Source: Meandrina meandrites
Lineage: Eukaryota; Cnidaria; Anthozoa; Scleractinia; Meandrinidae
Length of the DNA stretch: 64,000 bases
Direction of reading: 5' to 3'
Assembly (NCBI GenBank): GCA_963693305.1
Contig: OY855905.1
Location: 46,763,895-46,827,894, forward strand
The number at the start of each line of letters is the position of its first letter. Position 1 is the first letter of the stretch. This document shows, one piece after another, positions 1 through 12,244 of this stretch. The notes under the pieces are model-generated. The model made no database searches. It was not told the origin of the DNA and was given only the letters and a program-made list of their open reading frames with translations. A program made the position numbers and the translations under genes.

Positions 1-60
1 TTTGGGGCCATGCTCTTTGTTTATTTCCATGCTTGCTTATTTTCACTCAAATACCACCAC

Positions 61-221
61 ACACATAGACGATGAGGGTTCTGGGAGAAAAAAAACCAAG
101 ATATTTAACAAAGCTTTTTTTTAGTAAAACGAGGCGAGCAAAGGGAGCCGAGTTTTACTAAAAAAAAGCTTTGTTAAATATCTTGTTTTTTTTTGTCCCA
201 GAACCCTCATCGTCTATGTGT
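61..221. repeat. Foldback hairpin (MITE-like)
   Basis: Positions 61–131 and 151–221 are near-perfect inverted copies of about 70 bp, running from ACATAGACGATGAGGGTT inward to a short loop of about 20 bases that reads GAGGCGAGCAAAGGGAGC. No ORF is present. This is a foldback element or a MITE remnant. Confidence 0.8.
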
Positions 222-1559
222 GTGTATGTGACAATTTAATTAAAATGTCACGAATTCTTGATGTCAATGTGTGGTGTTAAAATTGAACTTATTTACAAGT
301 TTAAATACGGAGAAAGCGTTCAGAATCAAAAAATAACAATAGAAAGCAGCAAAACCTAAGAGTACACAATCCAATTAACTTTACCTGACCAAGTTTAGCA
401 GACAACGCCGGCGTATTTCGCATCAGTTTAACATAGTAGAGGTTTAAACGAACGAATTCAAAGTTTCAGGACGAATATTTCGCCGCTTTTAACCGCTTAA
501 GAGCGAATGTCCAATGAGACCGAGCGAAATCGAAAATAAGTGGCACATGATGAAAAATCAAAATTCTTTATATTTCGCCCAGAGATAGCCTATGGTAGGC
601 CTAGAAACGTGGTGGGATTTTTTTCTTGAAAAATCTTTTAAACTGGCCAAAAACTTACAAAACCGTTAAGGTCCCACGTGTCTTCAAAAACACACAAAAT
701 AAACGTGACCCATACCTAGTCGGAAACTTCGCACTGATTCATTCGCATTAAATAAAACCCCGATTTTGGGCCTGGAAATGTGCTTTTGAAGTGTTTACAA
801 GTTTTTTGGGACAAAATAATCTTCTCTTAGTTAATTTTCAAGGTTACGGCAAGCCCCTGAAAATGACTAATATTTGATTGCTCAAAATTCTTAATTTGGC
901 GGTCTTTTTCGCGAGACAATTTCCCTACCCGGTAAAACTCCAAACCATTTGAAATTCAGATATTTTGAAAGAGCAAACGCCGTTCTAAAACTTGGTGTAA
1001 AAAGAAGTTTCGGGCTTTTTATAAGCGCTGAGTACGAACGCTCTCAAAATCCTCATAATCACAAATTTACCTGTCACTGAACTGTAAACAACAGTCACAT
1101 GCTTCTGACCAGATAATCGAAAACATCTTGTTTCCAGTGTTTCCTCTTGTTTTTCTCGGTATTTGAATGTAAACTACAGCAGAAAGTTCCTTTTCAGCTC
1201 GTCCTGAAAACGATATTATCCAAATATCCAGTACTAGGTGTATTTAGAATCCTAAACGATAGCCATCGATCTTGAAGCGTGCGTAGTACATCAACTGACG
1301 TGTTGACATTCAACTTTATACGACTCTTGGAACTGCCATCACATTCACATCTCTTGTTAAACAGCAGTCGAATAAATAAACCCTTCTTGCATCAGCTGTT
1401 TGCTCTCTCAAACGAAATTCCTATCCGCTGTTCTCCACGGTTCATACTGAAACGAACTGTTGTTCTTCGATGTTGACTAGATTTGCCTGTCACGCAATAG
1501 TCACTCGATAGGTTATTGTTACACGATTTCCATAAATGGAAAAAAATTGACAAAGCGAA

Positions 1560-1720
1560 AGATTAGGCCACATCCATCACAACCTCTGCTGAGAGACACT
1601 GTGAGTGTAAGGTCTCTTGCCCAAAAACACAACAAAATGACCCCGGCCAGGGCTCAAACCCGGATTGGACCGCTCGATTCGGAATCCAGTGCAGTACAAC
1701 GCCTCCCGATACTATGAAAA
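1560..1720 (-). repeat. Possible tRNA-derived SINE, degraded
   Basis: Read on the minus strand, the block has a box-B-like GGTTTGAGCCC followed by a GGGCAAGAGACC stretch of the kind found downstream of tRNA heads in invertebrate SINEs. No cloverleaf folds convincingly. Confidence 0.35.
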
Positions 1721-2119
1721 CGTGACACATAAGAAATTTGAAATAACACTAGAACAATATGTAGCGCGATTATAAAATTAGACACAAACGGAGAGAATTG
1801 CATTTACATTTCATGTTTATTATTCATGCCTAGAGGTTCAAGATTGCGACCTCGTATCAACAAGGAATACTTCTCTAGCTAGCTTTTCGTACACAGTCTG
1901 TCATGATTAGAGTGAATGTTCGAGTGGAATGCGTGTAACGTCTTTAGTGGAATGATCATTAGCAAAAAATATCCTGAGACTGCAGTGGGCTTGGGCATAC
2001 TCAAACGGTCTTTCATTTGCCGTTTGGTTTCCCAATGTATTCTTTTTGGGAAAAGATTACATTGATCCATGTAGAAAACGGTCTCAGAGTTGCAGCCGAT
2101 GTGATGAGTTTCAGTTGTA

Positions 2120-2275
2120 GAGTGCATGGAATGTACAGGTAGTTTGTCTGTCGGATATGTAGGTACATGACGTAAAGTATATGAAGTAATTCATATGTGG
2201 ACTGCGGATAGATTTTAAGTAAAGAAATGATCTTCCCAGTGAAATTGCAATTAACTGCAATTTCGCTGCGAGAAT
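2120..2275 (-). repeat. SINE 3' tail fragment
   Basis: On the minus strand this carries the same tail as the tRNA-headed SINE at 43318: an AATTGCAATTTCACTG-type segment, a GATCATTT segment, CCGCAG, then an ATATGAATTACTTCATATAC terminus. The tRNA head is missing. It lies inside the large inverted-repeat element. Confidence 0.5.
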
Positions 2276-2852
2276 CATTTTTTTTACATTATGTAGGTAC
2301 ATGTGAGAGAGTTGTTGCACGTTTGATATTATGATTCCGGGGTTGGTGTTTTTCACTGTGTACAAACCCTGTGTCATTAGCACTCTACTATACTATAGCG
2401 AATTCTGGACTACATAATCCACACAACAACGGAAGCTCCAGGTGTTCCATCTGGGGTACTTCCGTAGGATCCTCGAAAATAGATGGCAGGACAAGGCGCG
2501 TAACAACGATGTCCTCTCGGGAGCTGGTATCCCATCCATGTTCACACTTCTACGTCAACGCCCGCTACGCTCATTTCCGTTTTGTAAACGGTCGGCGCCA
2601 TTTTAAACGGTCGATGCCATCATTGGTAGCCAAGCTTTTCGGAATGGAGAGTGACATATCTGCTCTAGTTTAAGCCTGGTAAAGGTCGAAACTGTGCCTT
2701 GATTATTAGATGAAATTAGGCTTAGAGAAGACGATTATTAAATCTAAGTTAGATTCACGCGTAGGTTAGGGATAGGGATGGGGTCATCTATTATAGATGT
2801 AACAGTAAGAAAGTGACCTAATATCATTAAATTTTTCGGGGATTTGGCGGAT

Positions 2853-2925
2853 CAACGTGGTGGTGTAGTGGTGAGAGAGGGATGCTAGCATACCAGAGGT
2901 TCCAGGTTCGATTCTGGGTGCTGAC
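2853..2925 (+). repeat. tRNA-like sequence (pol III promoter remnant)
   Basis: An A-box-like TGGTGTAGTGG and a B-box-like GGTTCGATTC sit at tRNA spacing. The acceptor and T-stem pair poorly, so this is a tRNA-derived repeat or tRNA pseudogene and not a functional tRNA. Confidence 0.45.
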
Positions 2926-2962
2926 GTACAATTTTCATTTTTCTTTTTAGTAGAAAAAAGAT

Positions 2963-3352
2963 TTGATGACTGTGAAAAAATTTCTAAGTGTCGCTAAAAT
3001 GGCACCGACCGTTTACGAAACGGAAACGCGCGCCGGGGGCTACGCTGACTGGGCCATGTTCACAGGATGGACGATGGACGCATCCCCAAGGATCTACTGT
3101 ACGGCGAGCTTGCCACTGGGGGCAAGGCGCAGAGGCTGCCCCCTGCTACGCTTTAATGATATATGCAAGCGTGACATGAAAGCATGTGACATTGACACCA
3201 AGTCATGGGAAGCCTTTGTAGACAACAGAAACCTGTGGAAGCAGCAAGTATCAAAAGGACTGAAAAGAAGAGAGGTTGCCATCGGAGACAAAAACGATAA
3301 AAGAAGAGCCAGAAGAATAACCTGTCAACACCAAGACCATCCAGATGCATAA
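2963..3352 (+). pseudogene. Non-LTR retrotransposon ORF2 C-terminal fragment, frameshifted
   Basis: The frame contains LLRFNDICKRDMKACDID followed by a tryptophan-rich segment (SWEAF, NLWKQQ). This resembles the conserved block after the reverse transcriptase in some animal non-LTR elements, whose usual form is close to LRFKDVCKRDLK. Just upstream, a different frame reads PKDLLYGELATG, the expected preceding motif, so a frameshift sits near the run of G at about 3115–3120. There is no catalytic domain here. It is a dead fragment nested in the inverted-repeat element. Confidence 0.6.
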
Positions 3353-4449
3353 CCTGCATCAGTTTTCATATGCCAGGGCCGAAGCAGAGACTGTAAATCT
3401 AAGAATGGCCTCTACAGCAATGCAAGACGATGTTCCTCAACAAACCCTCGGCCTCACGGCGTTATTCCATAGTCAAATTCGACTGACAGATGCCAACGAC
3501 ACCATAGTTTGGCTCTTAAAAAAGGGACTGAGGTTGCTACTACGTTTGTGTGGCTGGTAAGAGCTTGAAGAAGGCCAGCGCCTCTCTCAACATTTGTGAC
3601 TAGCAGTGACTTGGCCAAAATGAGGAGGTGCTAAAAAGTTTCATACAAGATGCTCCGCCCGAGGTACAGATCGTTGCTCTTTTCCTATGTTTTTTGAATA
3701 ATAATAATAATAATAAAAAAAATAACAGGAAAGGTTACCTCGTCAAAAACGAATGGATGTCGTACTTTGTTTTTGCTGTCCCGGATGGGAGTTGGCGGGA
3801 ATCATCCCTCAACGTCATTTCCAGGCTCAAGAGTTGAAGTATGCAAAAGGGGTAGGTAAAACTGCCATTTAAACTGTCACTTACGTATCCCTTTATTTAA
3901 AATATCTCGAACATAGCCACCACGCAGTGATATAGAAGTTTGAACAATCCATCTAAGTATCCTAAGGGGTTATTTGTAAAGTTGAGAATTTAAAGGAATG
4001 AGACATAATGTTCCTTCTCAGTAGATACGTGAAAGAGGTAACATTTTCTATTGAGGGTATACACAGGGTCGCGAAAGACGCGAAAGGGTTACCTATTATT
4101 CCAAAAAGGTTATATGAAATTGTAGTAAGGAGATAGACCTCGGGTGAAGTACCTTTCGGCGGGGTGCGAGGGGGTATGGGTGGTTGATCAATGCAGCTCA
4201 TGTGATGAAAATGTCATGATTTCGGCCAAGATGCTGCTACTCGCAAATGATTTTCAATTGTTTTAAGCTTTGGTTGTTTACATAATTTCCTTCGCTAAAC
4301 CAGCATTTGTATTGAAAACGACAACATCATGTAGATACTTCACGGTCTTTAAGCTTGCCTAAGTTCCTTTTTTTTTCTTTTTTTTTCCCCTTTTACTTAA
4401 TACAAAATTTGTTTTAGACGTCCTGATCTTTCGCTTTATCATATAATTA
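3353..4449. other. Interior of inverted-repeat element, no gene seen
   Basis: Only short unsupported ORFs are present, with an ATA/AAT-rich low-complexity run near 3698–3725 and a T-rich run near 4365–4390. I see no conserved motif or splice-bounded exon. Confidence 0.5.
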
Positions 4450-5478
4450 TTTCCATTTATCGTGTAACAAAAGCCTATCGAGTGACGGTTGCGTGACAGG
4501 CAAATTAGTCAACATCGAAGAACAACAGTTCGTTTCAGGATGAACTGCGAACAGCGGATAAAAATTCAGTTTGAGGGAGCAAACAGTTTATGCAAGAAGG
4601 GTTTATTTATTCGACTGCTGTTTAGCAACACATTTGAATGTGATGAAAAGATCCAAGAGTCGTATAAAGTTGAATGTCAACACGTCAGTTGATGTACTAC
4701 GCACGCTTCAAGATCGATGGCTGTTGTTTAGGATTCTAAATACACCTAACACTGGATATTTGGATAATATCGTATTCAGGATGAGCTAAACAGGAACTTT
4801 CTGCTGTAGTTTACATTCAAATACCGAGAAAAACAAGAGGAAACACTGGAAACAAGATGTTCTCGATTATCTGGTCAGAAGCATGTGGCTGTTGTTTACA
4901 GTTCAGTGACAGGTAAAATTGTGATTATGAGGATTTTGAGAACGTTTGCATTCAGCGCTTATAAAAAGCCCGAAACTTCTTTTTACACCAAGTTTTAGAA
5001 CGGCGTTTGCTCTTTCAAAATATCTGAATTTCAAATGGTTTGGAGTTTTACCGGGTAGGGAAATTGTCTCGCGAAAAAGACTGCCAAAATAAGAATTTCG
5101 AACAACCGAAATTTTAGTGATTTTCAGCGGCTCGCTGTGATCTTAAAAATTAACTAAGAGAAGGATAATTTGACTCAAATGACTTGTAAACACGTCAACA
5201 GCACATTTCCAGGCCCAAAATCGGGGTTTTATTTAATGCGAATGAATCAGTGCGAAGTTTCTTACAAGCTATGAGTCAAGTTTATTTTGTGTGTTTTTGT
5301 AGACACGTAGGGCCATAACGGTTTTATAGGTTTTTGTCCGGTTTAAAAGATTTTTCAAGAAAAAAATCCCACCACGTTTCTAGGCCTACCATAGGCTATC
5401 TCTGGGCGAAATATAAAGAATTTTGATTTTTCATCATGTTCCACTACTCACGCGGTCTTAGTGGGCATTCGCTCTTAA

Positions 5479-7220
5479 ATCGTTTGCAAGTGATCGGTCT
5501 GTGAAATCACCTGTATTTTTGACTTGCAACGCCGAAAGTCAACGATTAAACCGTTTTTATTGAAAACAACCGTTGTTCAGATTACAACCTCATTTGCATA
5601 ATGTGTGTGAAAGATTCGCTTAAAACACGAAAAGTTGGAAGTCGCTGTGACAAAAGAAGGTAAGAAGTGCAAGGTATTTTTAGATTTCTGTGCTCTCTGG
5701 CATCTATTTAGTAGAATTCAGCTGGCATTTAGAATGGTCTGGTCTGGACTTGTAAATTAAAGGCCAGCAAAGTCAGGGTACATTGGCATGTTTATAAAAA
5801 GCGATCTGACGGTTGTTGAGATATTAATTTTTCCGAACCTGTAAAGAAAAAAAAAAATTAAAACAAACATGAGTTTACAACCTTTCAAGGACCACCTTTC
5901 ATGGGATTATAATAGTTTTCTGTCTCGGTCGGCGGTTTTTGTGTTCCGAGCTCGCCAACTTGTGTAATTTTTCGATGTAGCGACCAGCAAAATTAGCCTT
6001 TTAGACGCCTTGGCTGTTACAGGCTCTAAAAAATATATTTTAACGTAATTCAAAAAACTAAAGCCGTTGTATTTACTTATGAACCAAGATAGTTCACTGG
6101 GCAAAGTTTGAAGGAAAACTTTTTTCCGACCCGAAATGCGATGGGCCGCTTTTAAGGACATTGCCACTTAATTTTCCAGTCTTGGTCAGCCGCAGGAACT
6201 GACGACAGTGTTTCAACTCTCGCTGTTTTTGACTCGTACTCCGATATATCATGTTAAGGTCAACAATTATTTCGGATCTTCTCGTTAAGAGGTTATCCTA
6301 AATCACTTGGCATAAGTTTCCATGCTGTAGATAAGTAAATAAAGCGAGAAATATTCACGAAGATCTGTGTCCTCCAGCACGCTTTCTTACCGTCTTTCAA
6401 TTCAGCACTGAACAACGTGCAAACCAGTTTGCCGCCTTTTCATACAATCGCTTCGTTTAAGTTGAAATGAAATGTCCAGATCATTTTTTTAACAGAAAAA
6501 AACTTTTTACAATAGATCTAGCCATGCCTAAAAGCTGAGCTCCTCGGTTATTAACTTTGCCCATTATTTAAATCTGAATTAACGGAACGCGATGATCCAA
6601 AAATTGTAAAAAACTAGGACTTGAGCCCGCGATCAACTAGAAAACCCTCATCTGGTCAGCGGTCAACTTCACAAAAACATGTGACCTCGATGAGCTCCAC
6701 ATTTGAGCCCGCGATATGGCCACGTGATACTGGTCAGTGGATACCTTGATTGACAGCTGTCAATTGATCAAAGTTGTAAGCTCTGTTTACGGACGTAAGT
6801 AGGGATAAGTAGAGATGACATTCATCTGCTCCACATCTCCCTAAGCGTCTTCTCCTCCCCCCCACTCCCGGTCGGGCTGCCTTGGGACTCCCTTCCCCCT
6901 CCCCGCGAGTCTGTAGACGCGGGCGGGCGGGCGTACGCACCAAATTTTCTAGGCCTCATGGGTTTACCAAAAATCCTTACCCATGGTGCTCTGCTGGCGC
7001 GCTTCGCGCGCAGGAGCTCCGCTAAGGCATCTTTCTAAAAAGAACCTTACAGCTACAACTTCCTCTACAGTTTTGGTAACTCAAACAAAACCTTTACTTT
7101 TATTTCTAGTAACAGCAAAAACACTTCACTCGCTTTCTTCATGTTAGGAATTTGTAACAAATCTTTCGTAAATAACAATACCAAGTCTGTTAGTAACTTG
7201 TTCGTTTTGTGTTCTTGTAG
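5479..7220. other. Intron or upstream region of myosin V copy A; no exon found
   Basis: No IQ-motif or motor exon is visible. There is a pyrimidine/GC-rich patch at 6840–6930, and a repeat-like GC-rich segment at 6985–7025 (CTGGCGCGCTTCGCGCGCAG). The bases just before the first stalk exon (7029–7086) recur at 36645–36703 in the rearranged unit, which shows that they belong to the duplicated locus. Confidence 0.5.
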
Positions 7221-10200
7221 ATCGAAGCGCGCTGTGTGGAACATTACAAGAAGTTGATGATTGGTATGGAGAACAAGATCATCCACTTACTGCAACGTCT
7301 AGATGAACAGGTAATTCTAAATGGTTTGTTTGTTTATACAATGCATTTTAACCGTACGTCTGCCGACAAAAAGTGATTTAACAACAAATTTCTTTGACGA
7401 ATCATTTGTATAAAACTAGGGAAGTGTAATCATTCTTGCTGTGCATTTTCTTGTAGCGTTCTGTGTTAACGGACTGTACAGATTTGGTGTATACGAAAGA
7501 CAGACGAGTGTTTCATTGGGATATCCAAACACCGAAAAGAGAGTTGAAAATACGACGCGGAGCGGAGTATTTTTGACAAAATTCGAGGTGTTTGGATAGC
7601 CGATAAAACACTGTCTCGAGTGTTTGATATATCTTCTCAATCGAAACAAAAACTAAGGAGTAAACAGAGAAAGAAAATCGTAAAAATCAAACCTCCTTCA
7701 CGGTTATGATTTTCTTTGTTTTAGCTAGCTTGATGAATTGTTTCTCAAACTTATTTTAATAAGTTTGAGAATTATAACATCATAGTTTGTAATAGCTATG
7801 AATGAAAATTTACTGCTTTTCATTCCTCGTTGTAGACCAAAGAAAAAGAACAGGCTGTGCGTGAACTTGAAACCACTCGGAAGGAACTGGATCATGCCAA
7901 GCAATGGAAAAGTCAATTTGAATCAACACAGGCCAAGAAAGATGAAACAAAAGAACAAGCCAAGAATGAAAAGGAAGAACTGCAAGAGGTTTGGTCATCT
8001 CATTTTCTCAATTCTTGTTACTGGTAACCTTGAATTCCTTTCAATGTCAGTTTTGAGAATTTATTGGTTCATCAAGGCGTTCTTCAATTTGATCATTTTC
8101 GTTATTCTCATCACTTATCTGCTTGATATATTGATATTGTATGGAGAAATAAGATGTTGGTCACTCGTTTAGTTGTCACGCGTCACGTTATCAAGGCAAA
8201 ATAACGAGAAAATCACAGACGGCCCAAGCTCGCTATTATTGAACGCGAACGTAAGTTGGGTTGTCTCAGCAGTGGAGTCTCAAATGATGATAGCTCGCCA
8301 TAATCGCTTCAAACCACCAGGGAGCAAGACAAGTTTTTTTTTTGCCACTGAAGCGTCTCATTTATAATCTCTAATACTTTTGCGTTCCCAAACCTTAATA
8401 AATCGAATTATCATAACACCGCCCCAACAATTAGAAAGACGTTTCATGTGAGCTTGGGGTTCCTCGGGTTTATCGTAGTTTATCATTAAACAAACAACTT
8501 TTTCGGCCAACGTCAAAACCGTTATGAATTAGTTCAATTGTTTGAATTTATTTCTAACCATTCGTCGCAGATAAATAACAAACTGAAAGAAGAGATGGCG
8601 AAGCTAAAGGAAGAGCTTGCTGAAGCCAAGGCGATTACTGAAAGAGAGGTTTCTCTCAGAGACGGTAAGTACATAATATTAACTAGAAACTCAGCCGTGT
8701 TGTATTGAAAATCCATGAATCTGATTGGTTCTCCCATTTTTATGTACAGTATTCACCGAAAGAGCACGATCGCGTACAAGTTGCTCTTAAAGGGACAATT
8801 ATTCTTGATTTTTGGCTTAAAAGTACATAAAATTGTAGGATTTAAACTGCAATCCTTTAGAGTTTCTACTAAAACAACATAACTACTCGACCGAGTTTTC
8901 TATGAACGAAAGCTAACTCGGCTGCACCTCGTTGACTGTTTGCTCATAGGAAACAAGGGCGAGTACTCTGATTGTTATATAGATATATTTGGATGCTGGA
9001 ACAAAAGGACAAATCAATGTACCTTACGCGGGGTGGTTTTCTGCCGGGTTTTCTGGTGACTGTTTTCAGGCCACCTCCAACAGTTTTGTTTTGCCGATAC
9101 TTATTCACACTGCTGGGTTGAGAGAGGCATTGTGACAGAAAAATAATAATAAAAAAAACAACCTTAAAACTTACTTGTACGTACTTCTATGTACCAGTGT
9201 GCTTATGTATGTATTTACTATGATATTTTTCTTTTTTTCTTCAGAGATCATCAACCAAAGTCTTGAGGCGCAAAGACAGCAGATATTGGCGGAATTTGAA
9301 GCTGAACGAACCAATCACCAGAGAGTGTTACGAGACTATGACCGACTGGAGCAGCGCTATCAAAATCTACAAGATGAATTAGAGATTGAGAAACTCAGTC
9401 CAGCGGTCAAAAAGGACTTTGATGGCTTGATAAGTGGAAGCAGCTCAGGTTTGTGGAAACGCGATGAATTGCGTCATTTGATTGGCTCTCGGGAGTGATA
9501 TTTCAGTAGCATTCCATACCATGATGCTTATTCCACTTGAGCTTTGTTCTAAGAAAACTGTGCTAATAAAGGACAGTTTAAACTGAGCACAAACAGTTTA
9601 AATTTCCCAGTTAGTGCAAGGCTGACCACATAAGCCTGGCCGCAGTTGTTCAAAGCATGGATAACAGTATTCACCGGATATCCACTTATCCACTGGATAG
9701 CAATTTATCCGGTGGATAGCGTTATTCACACTTTGAACAACTGGGCCCTAGATACAAGAGAAATTGCCTGTCGTCACAACCAGTTATTTTGTTTTAAAAG
9801 ACACTCGAAGTTTTTTCACAAGAGGGAGAAGCGTAAGGGAAGTGTTGCCTTGCAACGAATTTATCTCAAAAGAAATCACATAAGATGTGTGTAAAAGGGA
9901 ATATATTGCAGGGACATGTCACAGCGACATGGGGCAGTTGTCGCTGCAACAGGTGTCTCCGACTTTTGTCTGTGTGTGTATACACGTTAAGAGAGGGAGA
10001 ATTTTTATGTCCATGTTTTGCCTGCATTTGATTTTTGAAGAAAAGCTATGTATAGCACATTCCGCTCTGTGTTTAACGTACTCCATTTACACCGCAATCG
10101 TGACGAAGACCCGCTCTTAAAAGATTTGCCGCCAAACTAGAGGGAAGTTTGCATTGGTCACCTATTATCAAAACCACGCTGTAGCGTAGCTGAGCCAACA

Positions 10201-12244
10201 AACGTATTTCCGATACTTGTTATACTTCATTCTAAGCCACAAAGTTGATGTCAGTATAGCGAACGTGAAAGCCGAAGACTCGTAGACTTCATTAAACACC
10301 GCCATGTTTTAACTGCATTGGACTTTGTTTCTCTTGCAGAGGCTTCATTAGTTGACGCTGTTGAGATGGAGCGGCAACAGAATGAAGACGCCGAATCTGG
10401 AATCAAAAAGAGCAAGCTGGTGCGCGGACTGAAGAAACGAATACGCGAATTAGAGGACAAATTATTGGAATTCGAACAAGTTCAACCAAAGGGAGATGTA
10501 CCCAGTATTACTGTCGAAACTACAGCGGAACAGAAACCACCGAGTGAAAATCAAATTATCGAATCTGAAAAATATCAACAGGTGGTAAAGGAGAAAGAAG
10601 AGTTAGAGAAGGAAAAGGGAAACCTCGATCAGGAGAGTAAGAAAATGAAATCTGAGCTAGAGCTTCTCAGAAAGCTTGTCAGTCAGAGAAACATTGATAA
10701 GGAAGCAGAGTGGGATATGATTAACGAAAAAATGGACGAAATATCTGCTGACCGAGATCAGTTAGAAAATGAAAAGAACCGCTTGAGGCAAGAGCTTATT
10801 CGAATGGCGTCCGTAGCGAAGGACATGCATAATGTAGAAGAGTTGCTTAGAACTAATCCTGATGAGAGCGCGTATGTGCTGCAGGCGGAGAGTTTGAAGA
10901 AAGAAAACAACGTGCTGCAAAATGAACTTCAGGATTTGATTCAGAAAGAAAAGGAATTGAAGTTAGCTAATGAAAAGTTGTGGAAGGAAAAGTCTCTGTT
11001 ACAAAGGGTAACTGTCTTTATTGTACAGTATGTATAGTGTAGCTTCTACCTCACGAGGCAGCTTCTGTATTTAATGAAGATGTCTTTTTCTATCTTAGTT
11101 AATTTGGCGGAAAATGTAACGATCATCTATTTCATTGCAGGGGCGTGGTTCATCGATATCTTCGATGGACGGAAACTTCAATAAAGAAGTCGGCCGATTG
11201 GTAACAGAGAATGTGGTAAGTCAAATGTGTAACGAAAGTTTCATGTACAACGGACACTTAAACGACTGGCTAAATTTGTGCGGGGCCGTGCGGATGTTTT
11301 TTTCCATGCCGGCTTCGCTCTTCCTTAATAAACCTGTACTTTTCAGGGGCTTCGTGAGCAAGTTGAGAAACTTGAGGCGGAGCTGGAGGATTACAAGAAA
11401 GGCGGTACCGCCATCACTCCATACCGAGGAAGAACTCAGTCATGGAAAGGTAGGCAACTATAGCCTAAATAGCTAATGAACAAGCGCAGTTTCTCACGGC
11501 TCGATCCTTTGCGTAAATTGTTCAAATCACCTTTGCAATAATTGCTACAGCTTGGTTAAAATTGTTAAGATGAGCACCTGGACTACTGGAGCGCCAAAGA
11601 ACTGGACCAAGTATTTTTATTAAACTTTCTCCAGCTTACATCGTAGTTTCAACTGCTACTCTAAACAGAATGGCCTGACGACCAGTACACCTTTCAATAC
11701 CGATGCAAACATCTTAGTAACAATACTTTCGTATTTATCTATCTTGCTTTGGTTTGTAGGTGAAATTGAGCAGAAGAAAAGAGCACAGAGTTTCCTAAGT
11801 GACCAAGAACCAAAAGCAGGAAAATTGGTAAGTAAAAGGGAATTCACCAAACGGAGTTTCACGAATGTGTTTTATGCGCGGTTGGTTCTGTGAATGGAAC
11901 TGGAATCAAAATAATATCCAACAAGTTGACAATTTGTGTAATTATTGTCACGACCTGCCTGTGTGAAAATAAAACAGCAACTGTGCAGCCAAATTATTTG
12001 CCCCCTCCCCTCCACCGGATTTGTTGTGTTCATTCATTATGACGAACTGGTGCGATAAGTAAAACAAATTGTGATATTGTGCCTTAAAGCAACTTCTCCC
12101 TTGTTATTCCTTTGGGTTTAGCTTTGAGATAGTGAAGGTACAATGTATTGTGCATTTAAATAAACTCTGAGTATTTGTTTCTCTTAGGTTATGAGGCACG
12201 CTGGGCTGCTGAGAAAATCTTCTCATGCTGCACTCAAGGAAGGG
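7221..12244 (+). CDS. MYO5: Myosin V copy A: coiled-coil stalk exons
   Basis: Nine exons give about 504 residues rich in E, K, Q and L heptads, the dimerisation stalk. Landmarks are [18 protein letters not shown] in exon 7836, [19 protein letters not shown] in exon 8571, and a long uninterrupted exon (10340–11007, 222 residues) with a non-helical PPSENQ insert followed by renewed coil. The last short exons ([64 protein letters not shown]) are low-complexity linker leading to the tail. Vertebrate myosin V has further coil between the first two exons found here. A matching segment survives only as an inverted fragment at 38630–38696, so copy A may lack one small in-frame exon. Confidence 0.85.

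Larger units (their letters stand above)
501..5474. mobile_element. About 5-kb DNA transposon with ~1-kb terminal inverted repeats, TTAA-flanked
   Basis: The left arm (501–1542) and right arm (4450–5474) are inverted copies of each other over about 1 kb, with scattered substitutions and small indels. Both outer ends read GAGCGAATG going inward, and both are immediately flanked by TTAA (497–500 and 5475–5478). TTAA target sites are typical of piggyBac and Kolobok transposons, but no transposase is visible. The 2.9-kb interior instead holds a SINE tail, a tRNA-like block and a retrotransposon fragment. The element is non-autonomous and has been invaded by later insertions. The superfamily is not resolved. 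Confidence 0.75.

Noticed and set aside
6734..6943. GC-rich minus-strand ORF (ARPRLQTRGEGEGS…)
   Set aside because: Compositional artefact of a pyrimidine-rich tract; no motif, no counterpart in unit 2.
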